From Methylovirgula sp. (GTDB lineage: Bacteria; Pseudomonadota; Alphaproteobacteria; Rhizobiales; Beijerinckiaceae), in contig JASHSW010000003.1 of the NCBI GenBank assembly GCA_030038595.1, positions 1 to 23,359 on the forward strand: 23,359 nt of DNA, given 5' to 3'. Under the pieces are notes generated by a model. The model had not been told where the DNA came from, did not search any database, and saw only the letters and a list, made by a program, of their open reading frames with translations. Below are positions 15,184-22,537 of this stretch, in pieces (position 1 is the first letter of the stretch; every line of letters begins with the position of its first letter). The position numbers and the translations under genes are program-made.

Positions 15184-15572
15184 AGGCACCTCATGGTTGA
15201 GGATCAGCTTGATCTTAGCTGGCGAAACCAATGAACTATATGGGAAGGTTAAGGCTATAATTCACCCGAAACGGCGTCGCTTGCCCCTTCAATATCCGGG
15301 ATTGAGGCATGCGGCAACGCAATGCAGCGACCGAGATCATGCGGAACCTCCTGTTTTCGGGGCTTCTTGGCGGCTTGTGTCTTTTCGGTTACTGATCCGA
15401 ACAATCCGAGCAGATTTGCGCCCGATTGCGCAGCGCGGCGCATCCTGGGGGCTTCAGCCCTGAACCTTTAGGGGTTGCCGAAGTTCCCGAACCCTAGCCA
15501 AGACCCGGCCCGCAGCAAAATCGGACCGTAATCGGTCCTTAGCCTGGCTCGAAGGCTCTTCTGGGAGAATCC
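15184..15572. other. Divergent intergenic region between dxs and the HdeD-like gene
   Basis: This gap of 389 bases has no gene that I can support. I looked specifically for xseB, normally upstream of dxs, and did not find it in any frame. The patch 15236-15262 is AT-rich and includes TATAAT at 15256-15261 on the plus strand, without a good -35 partner, so the dxs promoter probably lies near here. A minus-strand ORF of 62 codons (15255-15443) has no recognisable domain and no Shine-Dalgarno. A small stem-loop lies at 15523-15538. Confidence 0.5.
15523..15538 (+). promoter_or_regulatory. Small stem-loop before the HdeD-like gene
   Basis: GGACCG and CGGTCC pair around the loop TAAT, 35 bases before the start codon. 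The same bases form a near-perfect direct repeat (AATCGGACC, AATCGGTCC), so it could be an operator with two half-sites or an RNA hairpin. There is no T tract, so termination is unlikely. This rests on visual inspection only. Confidence 0.3.
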
Positions 15573-16172
15573 ATGCGCTTGCCGATCGAGTCAGGATCCG
15601 TTGCCAGGCTGCCGGACGAGATCGGTACCTGCGTCGATCGGCTGCCACACCGCTGGGGCTGGTTTGTCGCCTTTGGAACGCTGATGATCCTGCTGGGCTT
15701 TGCGGCGCTCCTGCTGGTCGTCTCGGCGACGATCGCTTCGGTCTATACGATCGCAGTCTTCCTGATCATTGCCGGCGGCTTCGAAGTGAGCATGGGCGTG
15801 ACCTCGCGTTCTTGGGGGCGGTCCTTCCTGTGGATCGTCGGCGGTCTCGCCTATATCGTGGTGGGGGCATTTGCACTTGCCAAGCCGCTGATCGCAGCGG
15901 CGGTCTTCACGCTGCTGCTCGGGGCGGCCATCCTGGCAACCGGCGTCATCCGCATCTACACCGCAACCCATCTCGGCAAAGGCGGCCCAGTCCTGTTCGC
16001 CGGGGTCGTCACGTCGATCGTCGGATTGGTCATTCTTTTCGGTTGGCCGGCGAACAGTTTCATCGTCCTCGGATTGCTTCTTGGCTTCGATCTTCTCATT
16101 TGGGGGGCGAGCTGGTTCATTCTCGGGTTGCGAATGCGCGCCCACCTGCCGCATACGCGCGTTTCAGAATAG
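15573..16172 (+). CDS. HdeD-like (DUF308) membrane protein
   Basis: This 199-residue integral membrane protein has about six hydrophobic segments arranged in three hairpins (roughly residues 28-52, 56-75, 82-102, 106-126, 136-156 and 160-182), the pattern of the HdeD/DUF308 family linked in E. coli to acid resistance at high cell density. The repeated Gly-rich motifs (WGWFVAFGTLMILLGF, WIVGGLAYIVVGAFAL, FAGVVTSIVGLVIL) reflect the internal repeat of the family. The ATG at 15573 is preceded by GGGAG with good spacing. The biochemical role is unknown even in characterised members. It is followed on the same strand, after 103 bases containing a structured leader, by ppdK; a shared transcript is possible. 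Confidence 0.88.
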   Translation: MRLPIESGSVARLPDEIGTCVDRLPHRWGWFVAFGTLMILLGFAALLLVVSATIASVYTIAVFLIIAGGFEVSMGVTSRSWGRSFLWIVGGLAYIVVGAFALAKPLIAAAVFTLLLGAAILATGVIRIYTATHLGKGGPVLFAGVVTSIVGLVILFGWPANSFIVLGLLLGFDLLIWGASWFILGLRMRAHLPHTRVSE

Positions 16173-16173
16173 A

Positions 16174-16258
16174 ACTCCAACTTTACCGGATTGCGCTCTA
16201 GCCCCTCCGCTCTAAGCTTAAGGTTGGAGTGCGAGTCTTCGGCGGTATCTGCAATCCG
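16174..16258 (+). promoter_or_regulatory. ppdK leader with interleaved stems (pseudoknot topology)
   Basis: ACTCCAACTTTA (16174-16185) pairs with TAAGGTTGGAGT (16219-16230), twelve pairs including one T-G wobble. CGGATTGC (16187-16194), inside the loop of that stem, pairs perfectly with GCAATCCG (16251-16258), outside it. The two can coexist only as a pseudoknot, or they compete. A 7-base direct repeat CGCTCTA (16194-16200, 16208-16214) lies between. The second stem ends 17 bases before the ppdK ATG. A regulatory role is inferred. Confidence 0.45.
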
Positions 16259-16275
16259 TCAGCCGGGAAATATAT

Positions 16276-18954
16276 ATGGCGAAATGGGTCTATACGTTCG
16301 GCGACGGAAAAGCCGAAGGCAGCCGCGATTTGCGCGCTCTGCTCGGCGGTAAGGGCGCCAACTTGGCGGAAATGGCCAATCTCGGTCTGCCGGTGCCGCC
16401 CGGTTTCACGATCAATACGGAAGTCTGCGCGTATTTCTTTGCAAACGGGAACCTCTATCCCGACGCGCTTGCCGCACAGGTCAAGGCGGCGCTCGATCAC
16501 CTCGGCGCGCTGACGGGGCGTCGTTTCGGCGACGCCAGGCAGCCGCTGCTCGTCTCGGTGCGCTCGGGCTCGCAAGCCTCGATGCCCGGCATGATGGACA
16601 CGGTCTTGAATTTAGGCCTCAACGACGCGACGGTCGAAGGTCTCGCCCACGCGGCGAGCGACCGGCGTTTCGCCTATGATTCCTATCGCCGCTTCATCCA
16701 GATGTATTCGGACGTCGTGCTCGGCGTGCCGCACCATCATTTTGAAGAGATCCTCGAGAACTTCAAGGAAGAGAGCGGCCTTTCTTTCGATACCGAGCTC
16801 ACCGCCGAAGATTGGCAGAAGGTGATCGGAGCCTTCCAAGCAAAGATCGTGGCGGTGCATGGCGACCCTTTTCCGCAAGCCCCCGAAGAACAGCTTTGGG
16901 GCGCGATCGGCGCCGTCTTCGGCTCGTGGATGAATCCGCGCGCCAAGATCTATCGGCAGCTCCACAACATCCCGGAGAGTTGGGGAACGGCGGTCACCGT
17001 GCAGGCGATGGTGTTCGGCAATATGGGCGAGACCTCGGCGACCGGCGTCGCCTTCACCCGCAATCCCTCGACCGGCGCCAAGGAACTGTTCGGCGAATTC
17101 ATGATCAACGCGCAAGGCGAGGACGTCGTCGCCGGATTGCGAACGCCGCAACCTTTGACCGAAGAAGCGCGGCTCGCCGCCGGAACGGACGGGGTCTCGA
17201 TGGAAACGGCGTTGCCCGACGTCTTCGCCGAGTTCCGGCGCGTCGCCGAACGGCTTGAACATCATTACCGCGATATGCAGGACGTCGAATTCACGGTCGA
17301 GCGCGGCAAACTGTGGATGCTGCAGACCCGCAGCGGCAAACGCACCGCCCGGGCTGCGCTGCGCATCGCCGTCGAGATGGCGCAGGCGCGCCTCATCAGC
17401 GAAGAAGAAGCGATCTTGCGCATCGAGCCGGCCTCGCTCGACCAGTTGCTGCACCCGACGATCGATCCGGACGCGGCGCGCAGCGTCATCGCGACCGGCC
17501 TGCCGGCCTCGCCGGGTGCGGCCTGCGGCGAGATCGTCTTCGACGCCGAGGAAGCCGAGCAGCTGAAAAGCGCCGGTCGCAAGCTCATTCTCGTTCGCAT
17601 CGAGACCAGTCCCGAAGACATCAACGGCATGCACGCGGCGGAAGGCATCCTGACGACGCGCGGCGGGATGACGTCGCATGCCGCCGTCGTGGCGCGCGGC
17701 ATGGGCAAACCCTGCGTCACGGGGGCGGGTTCGATCCGCGTCGATTACACCAACGAGACGATGAGCGTTGCCGGTACGAGCCTGAAGAAGGGCGAACTTC
17801 TTACGATCGACGGCACGACGGGGCAGGTGATCGCCGGCCGAGTCGAGATGCAGCAACCGGAAATGTCGGGAGATTTCGCCACCATCATGGAATGGGCCGA
17901 CAAGCGCCGCCGCATGCAGGTTCGCGCCAACGCCGAGACCGAGGCCGACGCGAGCGCGGCGCGGCGCTTCGGCGCCGAAGGCATCGGCCTGTGCCGCACC
18001 GAACATATGTTCTTCGACGCCAACCGCATCCGCGCGCTGCGCGAAATGATCCTTGCCACCGACGCGGCAGGGCGCCGCGCCGCGCTCGCCAAGCTCTTGC
18101 CGATCCAGCGCGGCGACTTCGCAGCCCTCTTCGAGATCATGGCCGGGCTGCCCGTAACGATCCGGCTCTTCGATCCGCCGCTGCATGAGTTCCTGCCCAA
18201 ACGGCCGGCGGAGATCGCCGAGGTCGCGGCCGCCATGGGAGTCTCCGAAGACAAGCTCGAGCGGCGCGCCGCTGAGCTGCACGAATCGAACCCAATGCTG
18301 GGTTTCCGCGGTTGCCGGCTTGCAATCGCCTTTCCGGAGATTGCCCAGATGCAAGCGCGCGCCATCTTCGAGGGTGCGCTCGAAGCCAAGCGCAAGATCG
18401 GAACTTTGCCTGCTCTCGAGATCATGGTGCCGCTCGTCATCACCAAGCCGGAATTCGATCTCGTGAAGGCGGAAGTCGATGCCATGGCGCGCACCGTCTC
18501 CGCTGAACAGGGCGAAGAGGTCCGCTACAGCATCGGCACCATGATCGAACTGCCGCGCGCCTGCCTCGCAGCCGCGGAGATCGCCACGACGGCCGAATTT
18601 TTCTCTTTCGGTACCAACGACTTAACCCAGACCGCGCTGGGCATTTCGCGGGACGACGCGGGCTCTTTTCTCGGCATCTACGAGCAAAACCGTCTTTTGG
18701 CCGTCGATCCCTTCGTCAGCATCGATCAACAGGGCGTCGGCGAACTCGTCGAAATGGCGGCGGCGCGCGGCCGCGCGGCGCGTCCCGACCTCAAGCTCGG
18801 CATCTGCGGGGAACATGGCGGCGACCCTGCCTCCATCGCCTTTTTCGAGAAGGTCGGGCTCAGTTACGTGTCCTGCTCGCCGTTTCGCGTGCCGATCGCG
18901 CGGCTCGCCGCGGCGCAGGCGGCGCTCGGCAAAGTCGCGGCGCGCGAATCCTGA
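16276..18954 (+). CDS. ppdK: Pyruvate, phosphate dikinase
   Basis: PPDK reversibly converts pyruvate, ATP and phosphate to PEP, AMP and pyrophosphate in the cytosol, serving gluconeogenesis or pyrophosphate-dependent glycolysis. At 892 residues it is full length. The N-terminal ATP-grasp part has LLGGKGANLAEMANLGLPVP and VSVRSGSQASMPGMMDTVLN (94-113). The swivelling phosphohistidine domain has GGMTSHAAVVARGMGKPCV with catalytic His468. The C-terminal TIM barrel has GIGLCRTEHMFF, FFSFGTNDLTQTALG and GICGEHGGDP with catalytic Cys844. Both residues are offset by 13 from Clostridium symbiosum PPDK (His455, Cys831), which confirms the assignment. The ATG at 16276 follows GGGAA at a usable distance. 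No PPDK regulatory protein gene is in view. Confidence 0.98.
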   Translation: MAKWVYTFGDGKAEGSRDLRALLGGKGANLAEMANLGLPVPPGFTINTEVCAYFFANGNLYPDALAAQVKAALDHLGALTGRRFGDARQPLLVSVRSGSQASMPGMMDTVLNLGLNDATVEGLAHAASDRRFAYDSYRRFIQMYSDVVLGVPHHHFEEILENFKEESGLSFDTELTAEDWQKVIGAFQAKIVAVHGDPFPQAPEEQLWGAIGAVFGSWMNPRAKIYRQLHNIPESWGTAVTVQAMVFGNMGETSATGVAFTRNPSTGAKELFGEFMINAQGEDVVAGLRTPQPLTEEARLAAGTDGVSMETALPDVFAEFRRVAERLEHHYRDMQDVEFTVERGKLWMLQTRSGKRTARAALRIAVEMAQARLISEEEAILRIEPASLDQLLHPTIDPDAARSVIATGLPASPGAACGEIVFDAEEAEQLKSAGRKLILVRIETSPEDINGMHAAEGILTTRGGMTSHAAVVARGMGKPCVTGAGSIRVDYTNETMSVAGTSLKKGELLTIDGTTGQVIAGRVEMQQPEMSGDFATIMEWADKRRRMQVRANAETEADASAARRFGAEGIGLCRTEHMFFDANRIRALREMILATDAAGRRAALAKLLPIQRGDFAALFEIMAGLPVTIRLFDPPLHEFLPKRPAEIAEVAAAMGVSEDKLERRAAELHESNPMLGFRGCRLAIAFPEIAQMQARAIFEGALEAKRKIGTLPALEIMVPLVITKPEFDLVKAEVDAMARTVSAEQGEEVRYSIGTMIELPRACLAAAEIATTAEFFSFGTNDLTQTALGISRDDAGSFLGIYEQNRLLAVDPFVSIDQQGVGELVEMAAARGRAARPDLKLGICGEHGGDPASIAFFEKVGLSYVSCSPFRVPIARLAAAQAALGKVAARES

Positions 18955-19051
18955 CACGCTGCCCCATTCTGAAACTTGCCGCCCCGATCCTCCTAAACGC
19001 CTCTTCAAGCTTAAGCGGAGATAACCAACATCGGGCGGATTTGAGCGCGTG

Positions 19052-19094
19052 GGCGTGACAAAAAGGCCACGCCGCCGCCCGCGGGGTGCGGCGG
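19052..19094 (+). promoter_or_regulatory. Overlapping GC-rich hairpins at the start of the SleB-type gene
   Basis: GGCGTG (19052-19057) pairs with CACGCC (19068-19073) around a loop containing AAAAA. CCGCCGC (19072-19078) pairs with GCGGCGG (19088-19094), four bases before the ATG. The two stems share bases 19072-19073, so they compete. The second would cover the likely ribosome-binding site. Such GC-rich pairing arises easily by chance in this genome. Confidence 0.3.
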
Positions 19095-19098
19095 GCGT

Positions 19099-20304
19099 AT
19101 GGGTCTTTTGAAGATTTCCTGGGCAGTGGGTGTCGTAGCGCCTTGGTGCCTCGGCGTGGGGTTGGTGGTATCGATTCCCGCCGACGCGGGCCAAGATGCG
19201 AGAATTGAAGCATCGCTCGCGCCGCTGAGTTTTCACGCCATCGTTGCGCCCGGCGACCTCGTCCCCTTCTATGGGAGCGGCCGCGGTTTCGGTCTGGATG
19301 CGGAGACCGGCATACCCTTGCAGGAGGAGGCGAGCCTCATCGTCGGGGAAGCTTCCGAATTCGATCAGATGCCGGACGAGATCGAACCGCGCATCGTGAT
19401 GAAACGCAACGGCGCCGGCGCACCCGACGTCGACCGCACCCACAAAGGCGATCCGCTCATCGGTCTGCGTCCGAGCTTCGACTCGGAGCTCCGCCGTCCC
19501 GGCACCTTTGCGCTTTGGCGTGCCTATGATCTCCTCTTCGCCGACGCGGAAGCGTGGCCGAGCGGCGATTTTTCGGACGAGCAGGCGGCCGGCCCCGACA
19601 GCGTAGCGAATTTCAAGCCTTGGCCAGACGGCGAAACGCCGACCACCGCGCCGGGGAACGCTGCCGCTTCCCCTCGCCAGCAGGGCTCGCTCATTACCAT
19701 GCTGCCCGCCGCGATCGACGAACGCGTCATGCAAGGAGCAACCCCGCAGGTCGCGCGCGCCGTGGCGTTGGCTTCGGCTACGCCGGCGCCGGCCGACTCG
19801 ACGCCCGTGGAGGTCGTCGCGCTGCCGGCCGTGCCGAACGTGACGAATGTTCCCGCCGACCGGCCGAATTACGCGGCGCTCGTCGACGCGGACCAACCGG
19901 CGCGCGAACGGCGCTGTCTCGCCGAGGCCATCTATTTCGAGGCGCGCGGCGAGAGCAAGGAGGGACAGGCGGCGGTCGCACAGGTGGTCCTCAATCGGGT
20001 CTCCAGCGGGCTCTATCCGCCGACGATCTGCGGCGTCGTCTATCAGAACCGCGATCACTACGACGGGTGTCAATTTTCCTTTGCCTGCGAAGGCCGCTCG
20101 CTGCGAATCACCGAGCCGGACGCCTGGCGCAGCGCCATGCGGATTGCAACCTCGGTGATGAGCGGCCAGACTTATCTCGCCGAAATCGGCGATGCGACAC
20201 ACTATCACGCCGATTACGTGCACCCCTATTGGTCCTATCGGCTCAAGAAGATGGATGTGATCGGCCACCACATCTTCTACAAACTGCGCCCCGGCCAGAC
20301 GTAA
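19099..20304 (+). CDS. Exported cell-wall hydrolase, SleB / Hydrolase_2 family
   Basis: This 401-residue envelope protein has an N-terminal hydrophobic segment (about residues 6-27, KISWAVGVVAPWCLGVGLVV) ending near PADAGQ, so it is exported or membrane anchored. About 240 residues without a recognisable domain follow, low in complexity and rich in Pro, Ala and acidic residues. The SleB-type lytic domain occupies about residues 270-385: CLAEAIYFEARGESKEGQ (C273, putative catalytic E281), QVVLNRVSSGLYPPTICGVVYQN, CQFSFACEG and THYHADYVHPYW. These domains cleave cortex or septal peptidoglycan, probably as transglycosylases. In non-spore-formers they are linked to cell-wall remodelling. It lies 144 bases after ppdK, an order I recall from other Rhizobiales. 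The ATG at 19099 sits at the foot of a GC-rich hairpin. Confidence 0.9.
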   Translation: MGLLKISWAVGVVAPWCLGVGLVVSIPADAGQDARIEASLAPLSFHAIVAPGDLVPFYGSGRGFGLDAETGIPLQEEASLIVGEASEFDQMPDEIEPRIVMKRNGAGAPDVDRTHKGDPLIGLRPSFDSELRRPGTFALWRAYDLLFADAEAWPSGDFSDEQAAGPDSVANFKPWPDGETPTTAPGNAAASPRQQGSLITMLPAAIDERVMQGATPQVARAVALASATPAPADSTPVEVVALPAVPNVTNVPADRPNYAALVDADQPARERRCLAEAIYFEARGESKEGQAAVAQVVLNRVSSGLYPPTICGVVYQNRDHYDGCQFSFACEGRSLRITEPDAWRSAMRIATSVMSGQTYLAEIGDATHYHADYVHPYWSYRLKKMDVIGHHIFYKLRPGQT

Positions 20305-20336
20305 GTGCCCCGCCCGGCACAGCGGCCGAGTTTTTT
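20305..20336 (+). terminator. Possible terminator after the SleB-type gene
   Basis: GTGCC (20305-20309) pairs with GGCAC (20316-20320) immediately after the stop codon, and a run of six T follows at 20331-20336. The 10-base gap between stem and T run is long for a classical intrinsic terminator; an alternative stem AGCGGC/GCCGCT (20321-20326, 20338-20343) encloses the T run. Evidence is weak. Confidence 0.3.
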
Positions 20337-20659
20337 CGCCGCTGCGACGGCCGACCCCGCGCCAAGATCGAGTCTCGCTGGCGAGAAACGCTTTTCTGGG
20401 GAACCGGCCGCTGATTTCTTCGAAATGGATTCTTGATTTGCCGCTGCAACGCAAAACGGCCATCTTCGCTATCTAACGCAAGCGCATGGCACGGTTGGCG
20501 GTCGCCGGCCGGGGGCATTTCACAACGGCCATGTTTCGGCGTATAGCTCAAGGCACGTTCGTGCGACGGTTGCGCGCCGTTCAGGTCGAGGCTGCTTCGT
20601 TTGCGTGGGACCGCAGTCGGCGCCCGCCAAAACCCCGTTTTATCCTGGAGGATCCGAGC
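20337..20659. other. Leader region of the TPR gene, no separate gene seen
   Basis: The gap between the SleB-type stop and the chosen TPR start is 355 bases in all. The TPR frame is open back to an ATG at 20486, but that stretch encodes an Arg-rich segment unlike a protein N-terminus and would bury the signal peptide, so I treat it as untranslated leader. No convincing promoter or small gene is visible. Confidence 0.45.
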
Positions 20660-22462
20660 TTGCCTTCGCATCGCTTCGCATCGCACGCGATCATTTCTTT
20701 TGCCTTGGGCGCCTTCGCTTTGCCGGTTGCGGTTATGCCAGCGATGGCCAAGACCCACGAAAACCTCGTTGTGGCGACGCCGTTCGAAGTCGGCGACAGT
20801 CCCGCCGGCAATTATCTTGCTGCCGTGGTTGCAGGTTCCGAGCGCGACACGGTCGCGGCCGAAACCTTCTTCCGCGAGGCGCTGCGCTTTGATCCCGACA
20901 ACAGGGATCTCATCGAACGCGCCTTCGTCGCCACCGTCTCCAACGGCAACATGCGGGACGCTTTCGTTCTCGCCCAACGGCTGATCGCCCGCGATCCGAA
21001 TAACGGACTGGCGCATCTTGCACTGGGCGTGCGCGACCTGAAGGAGCAGCGTTTCGCCGCGGCCCGCGCCCATTTCGCTACCGGCGCCGGAGAGCAGTCG
21101 GACCTCACTTCCACGCTGCTGACGGCGTGGAGCTACGAGGGCAGCGGCGAGACGCGCCGGGCGATCGACAGCATCGACAAGCTCAGTGACGAAAACTTCG
21201 GTGTTTTCCGCAACTATCATAAGGCGTTGATCGCCGAGATCAGCGGCAAAGACGCCGAGGCCGCGAATTGGTTCAAGGCGGCCTACGACAGCGATAAGAA
21301 CACGTTACGCCTCGTCGATTCCTATGCCCGATTCCTGAGCCGGCAGGGCGATCGCCAAGGCGCCATCAACGTTTATGAAGCGTTCGACCAAGTCCTGCCT
21401 GATCACCCCGTCGTGCGGGCGGCACTTGCCGAGCTCAACGCGGGCAAGACGCTCGCCCCGGCGATCAGGAACGTCGAACAGGGCGCGGCTGAAGTCCTCT
21501 ACGGGCTTGGAGCGGCGGGCAGCGGTCAGGGCGACGAACTCGCCGGCCTCATTTATCTGCGCTTGTCGCTCTACCTCGATCCGCAAAACAGTCTTGCGCT
21601 CTTGACGCTCGGCGACATCTACGAGCGCATCAAACAAGACGAGCAGGCGATCGACGTCTATCAATCCGTGCCGGACAGCGATCCCCTGCGGCTGACCGCC
21701 GACATCGAAATCGGACAGGTGCTCGAAAACCTCGGGCGCACGGACGACGCGATGAAGTATCTGCAGAACCTCGTCAACGAACATCCGAACGATGACGACG
21801 CGCTTTCCGCGCTCGGCAATCTGCAGCGCGCCCACGATCATTACGCGGAGGCGGTCGCGACCTATACCAAGGCGATCGCGGTTTCGACCAAGCCGGAGAA
21901 GGCCAATTGGGCGCTCTACTATTTTCGCGGCATTGCCTACGAGCGCGAGAAAGATTGGCCGCCGGCGGAGGCCGACTTCAAACATGCGCTGGAACTCTTC
22001 CCGGATCAGCCGTTGGTGCTGAACTATCTCGCCTATAGTTGGGTCGATAAGGGCCTCAATCTCCAGGAAGCCTTTCCGATGTTGCAGCGCGCGGTCGAGC
22101 AGCGGCCGACCGACGGGTATATCGTGGATAGTCTCGGTTGGGCGGACTATAAGCTCGGCCACTACGATGCGGCCGTGAAGGAACTGGAACGGGCGATCGA
22201 CCTGAAACCCGGAGATCCGCTGATCAACGAACATCTCGGCGATGCCTATTGGCGGGTCGGCCGCAAGCTCGAAGCGCATTTCCAATGGAACCATGCGCGC
22301 GACCTCGGCGCCGAGCCGGAGGATATGCCGAGAATCCTCGACAAGATCGCCCATGGATTGAGCGACAACACCAAGCCCGCAGCCGCGGCGAACGCGAAAC
22401 CCGCGAGCGAGGATAAGCCGGCCGCCGCCGACGTGCTCCACAAGGCGCAGAACGGCGGCTGA
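20660..22462 (+). CDS. Exported tetratricopeptide-repeat protein upstream of ispE
   Basis: This TPR protein has 600 residues from the TTG at 20660. That start is chosen because GGAGG (20647-20651) lies eight bases upstream and a signal peptide follows at once (HAIISFALGAFALPVAVMPAMA, about residues 8-30, likely cleaved after AMA). The mature part is almost entirely TPR-type helical hairpins, with clear repeats at about 40-110, 230-260, 300-420 and 440-545 (for example LNYLAYSWVDKGLNLQEAF and LGWADYKLGHYDAAVKELERAIDLKP). The tail after about 565 is Ala/Pro/Lys-rich and probably disordered. It is likely a periplasmic or outer-membrane-associated scaffold. TPR proteins of this type sit directly before ispE in other Rhizobiales as I recall. 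It is not a lipoprotein: no lipobox Cys is present. Confidence 0.88.
   Translation: MPSHRFASHAIISFALGAFALPVAVMPAMAKTHENLVVATPFEVGDSPAGNYLAAVVAGSERDTVAAETFFREALRFDPDNRDLIERAFVATVSNGNMRDAFVLAQRLIARDPNNGLAHLALGVRDLKEQRFAAARAHFATGAGEQSDLTSTLLTAWSYEGSGETRRAIDSIDKLSDENFGVFRNYHKALIAEISGKDAEAANWFKAAYDSDKNTLRLVDSYARFLSRQGDRQGAINVYEAFDQVLPDHPVVRAALAELNAGKTLAPAIRNVEQGAAEVLYGLGAAGSGQGDELAGLIYLRLSLYLDPQNSLALLTLGDIYERIKQDEQAIDVYQSVPDSDPLRLTADIEIGQVLENLGRTDDAMKYLQNLVNEHPNDDDALSALGNLQRAHDHYAEAVATYTKAIAVSTKPEKANWALYYFRGIAYEREKDWPPAEADFKHALELFPDQPLVLNYLAYSWVDKGLNLQEAFPMLQRAVEQRPTDGYIVDSLGWADYKLGHYDAAVKELERAIDLKPGDPLINEHLGDAYWRVGRKLEAHFQWNHARDLGAEPEDMPRILDKIAHGLSDNTKPAAAANAKPASEDKPAAADVLHKAQNGG
20664..20683 (+). 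repeat. 10-bp tandem duplication in the signal-peptide region
   Basis: CTTCGCATCG occurs twice in direct succession (20664-20673, 20674-20683), starting four bases after the first base of the TTG start of the TPR gene. The unit is not a multiple of three, so loss or gain of one copy would shift the frame right behind the start. Confidence 0.8.
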
Positions 22463-22537
22463 GGCGCGCCGTTTGCTCCGCTTGAGAACGTGGTATCAAC
22501 GCAAGCCGCCCATCGGCGGTTTGCGCCCCCGATTGCC

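Noticed and set aside
15255..15443. 62-codon minus-strand ORF upstream of dxs as a candidate xseB
   Set aside because: The translation lacks the XseB helix pattern and any start signal; I left the region as non-coding.
16612..18354. 580-codon minus-strand ORF opposite ppdK
   Set aside because: It is a shadow of ppdK with no motif or start signal.
18622..20463. 613-codon minus-strand ORF spanning the ppdK end and the SleB-type gene
   Set aside because: It is antisense to two well-supported genes and low in complexity (Arg/Gly/Asp-rich). That it stays open through a 144-base gap is notable but fits high GC and few TA-rich stops.
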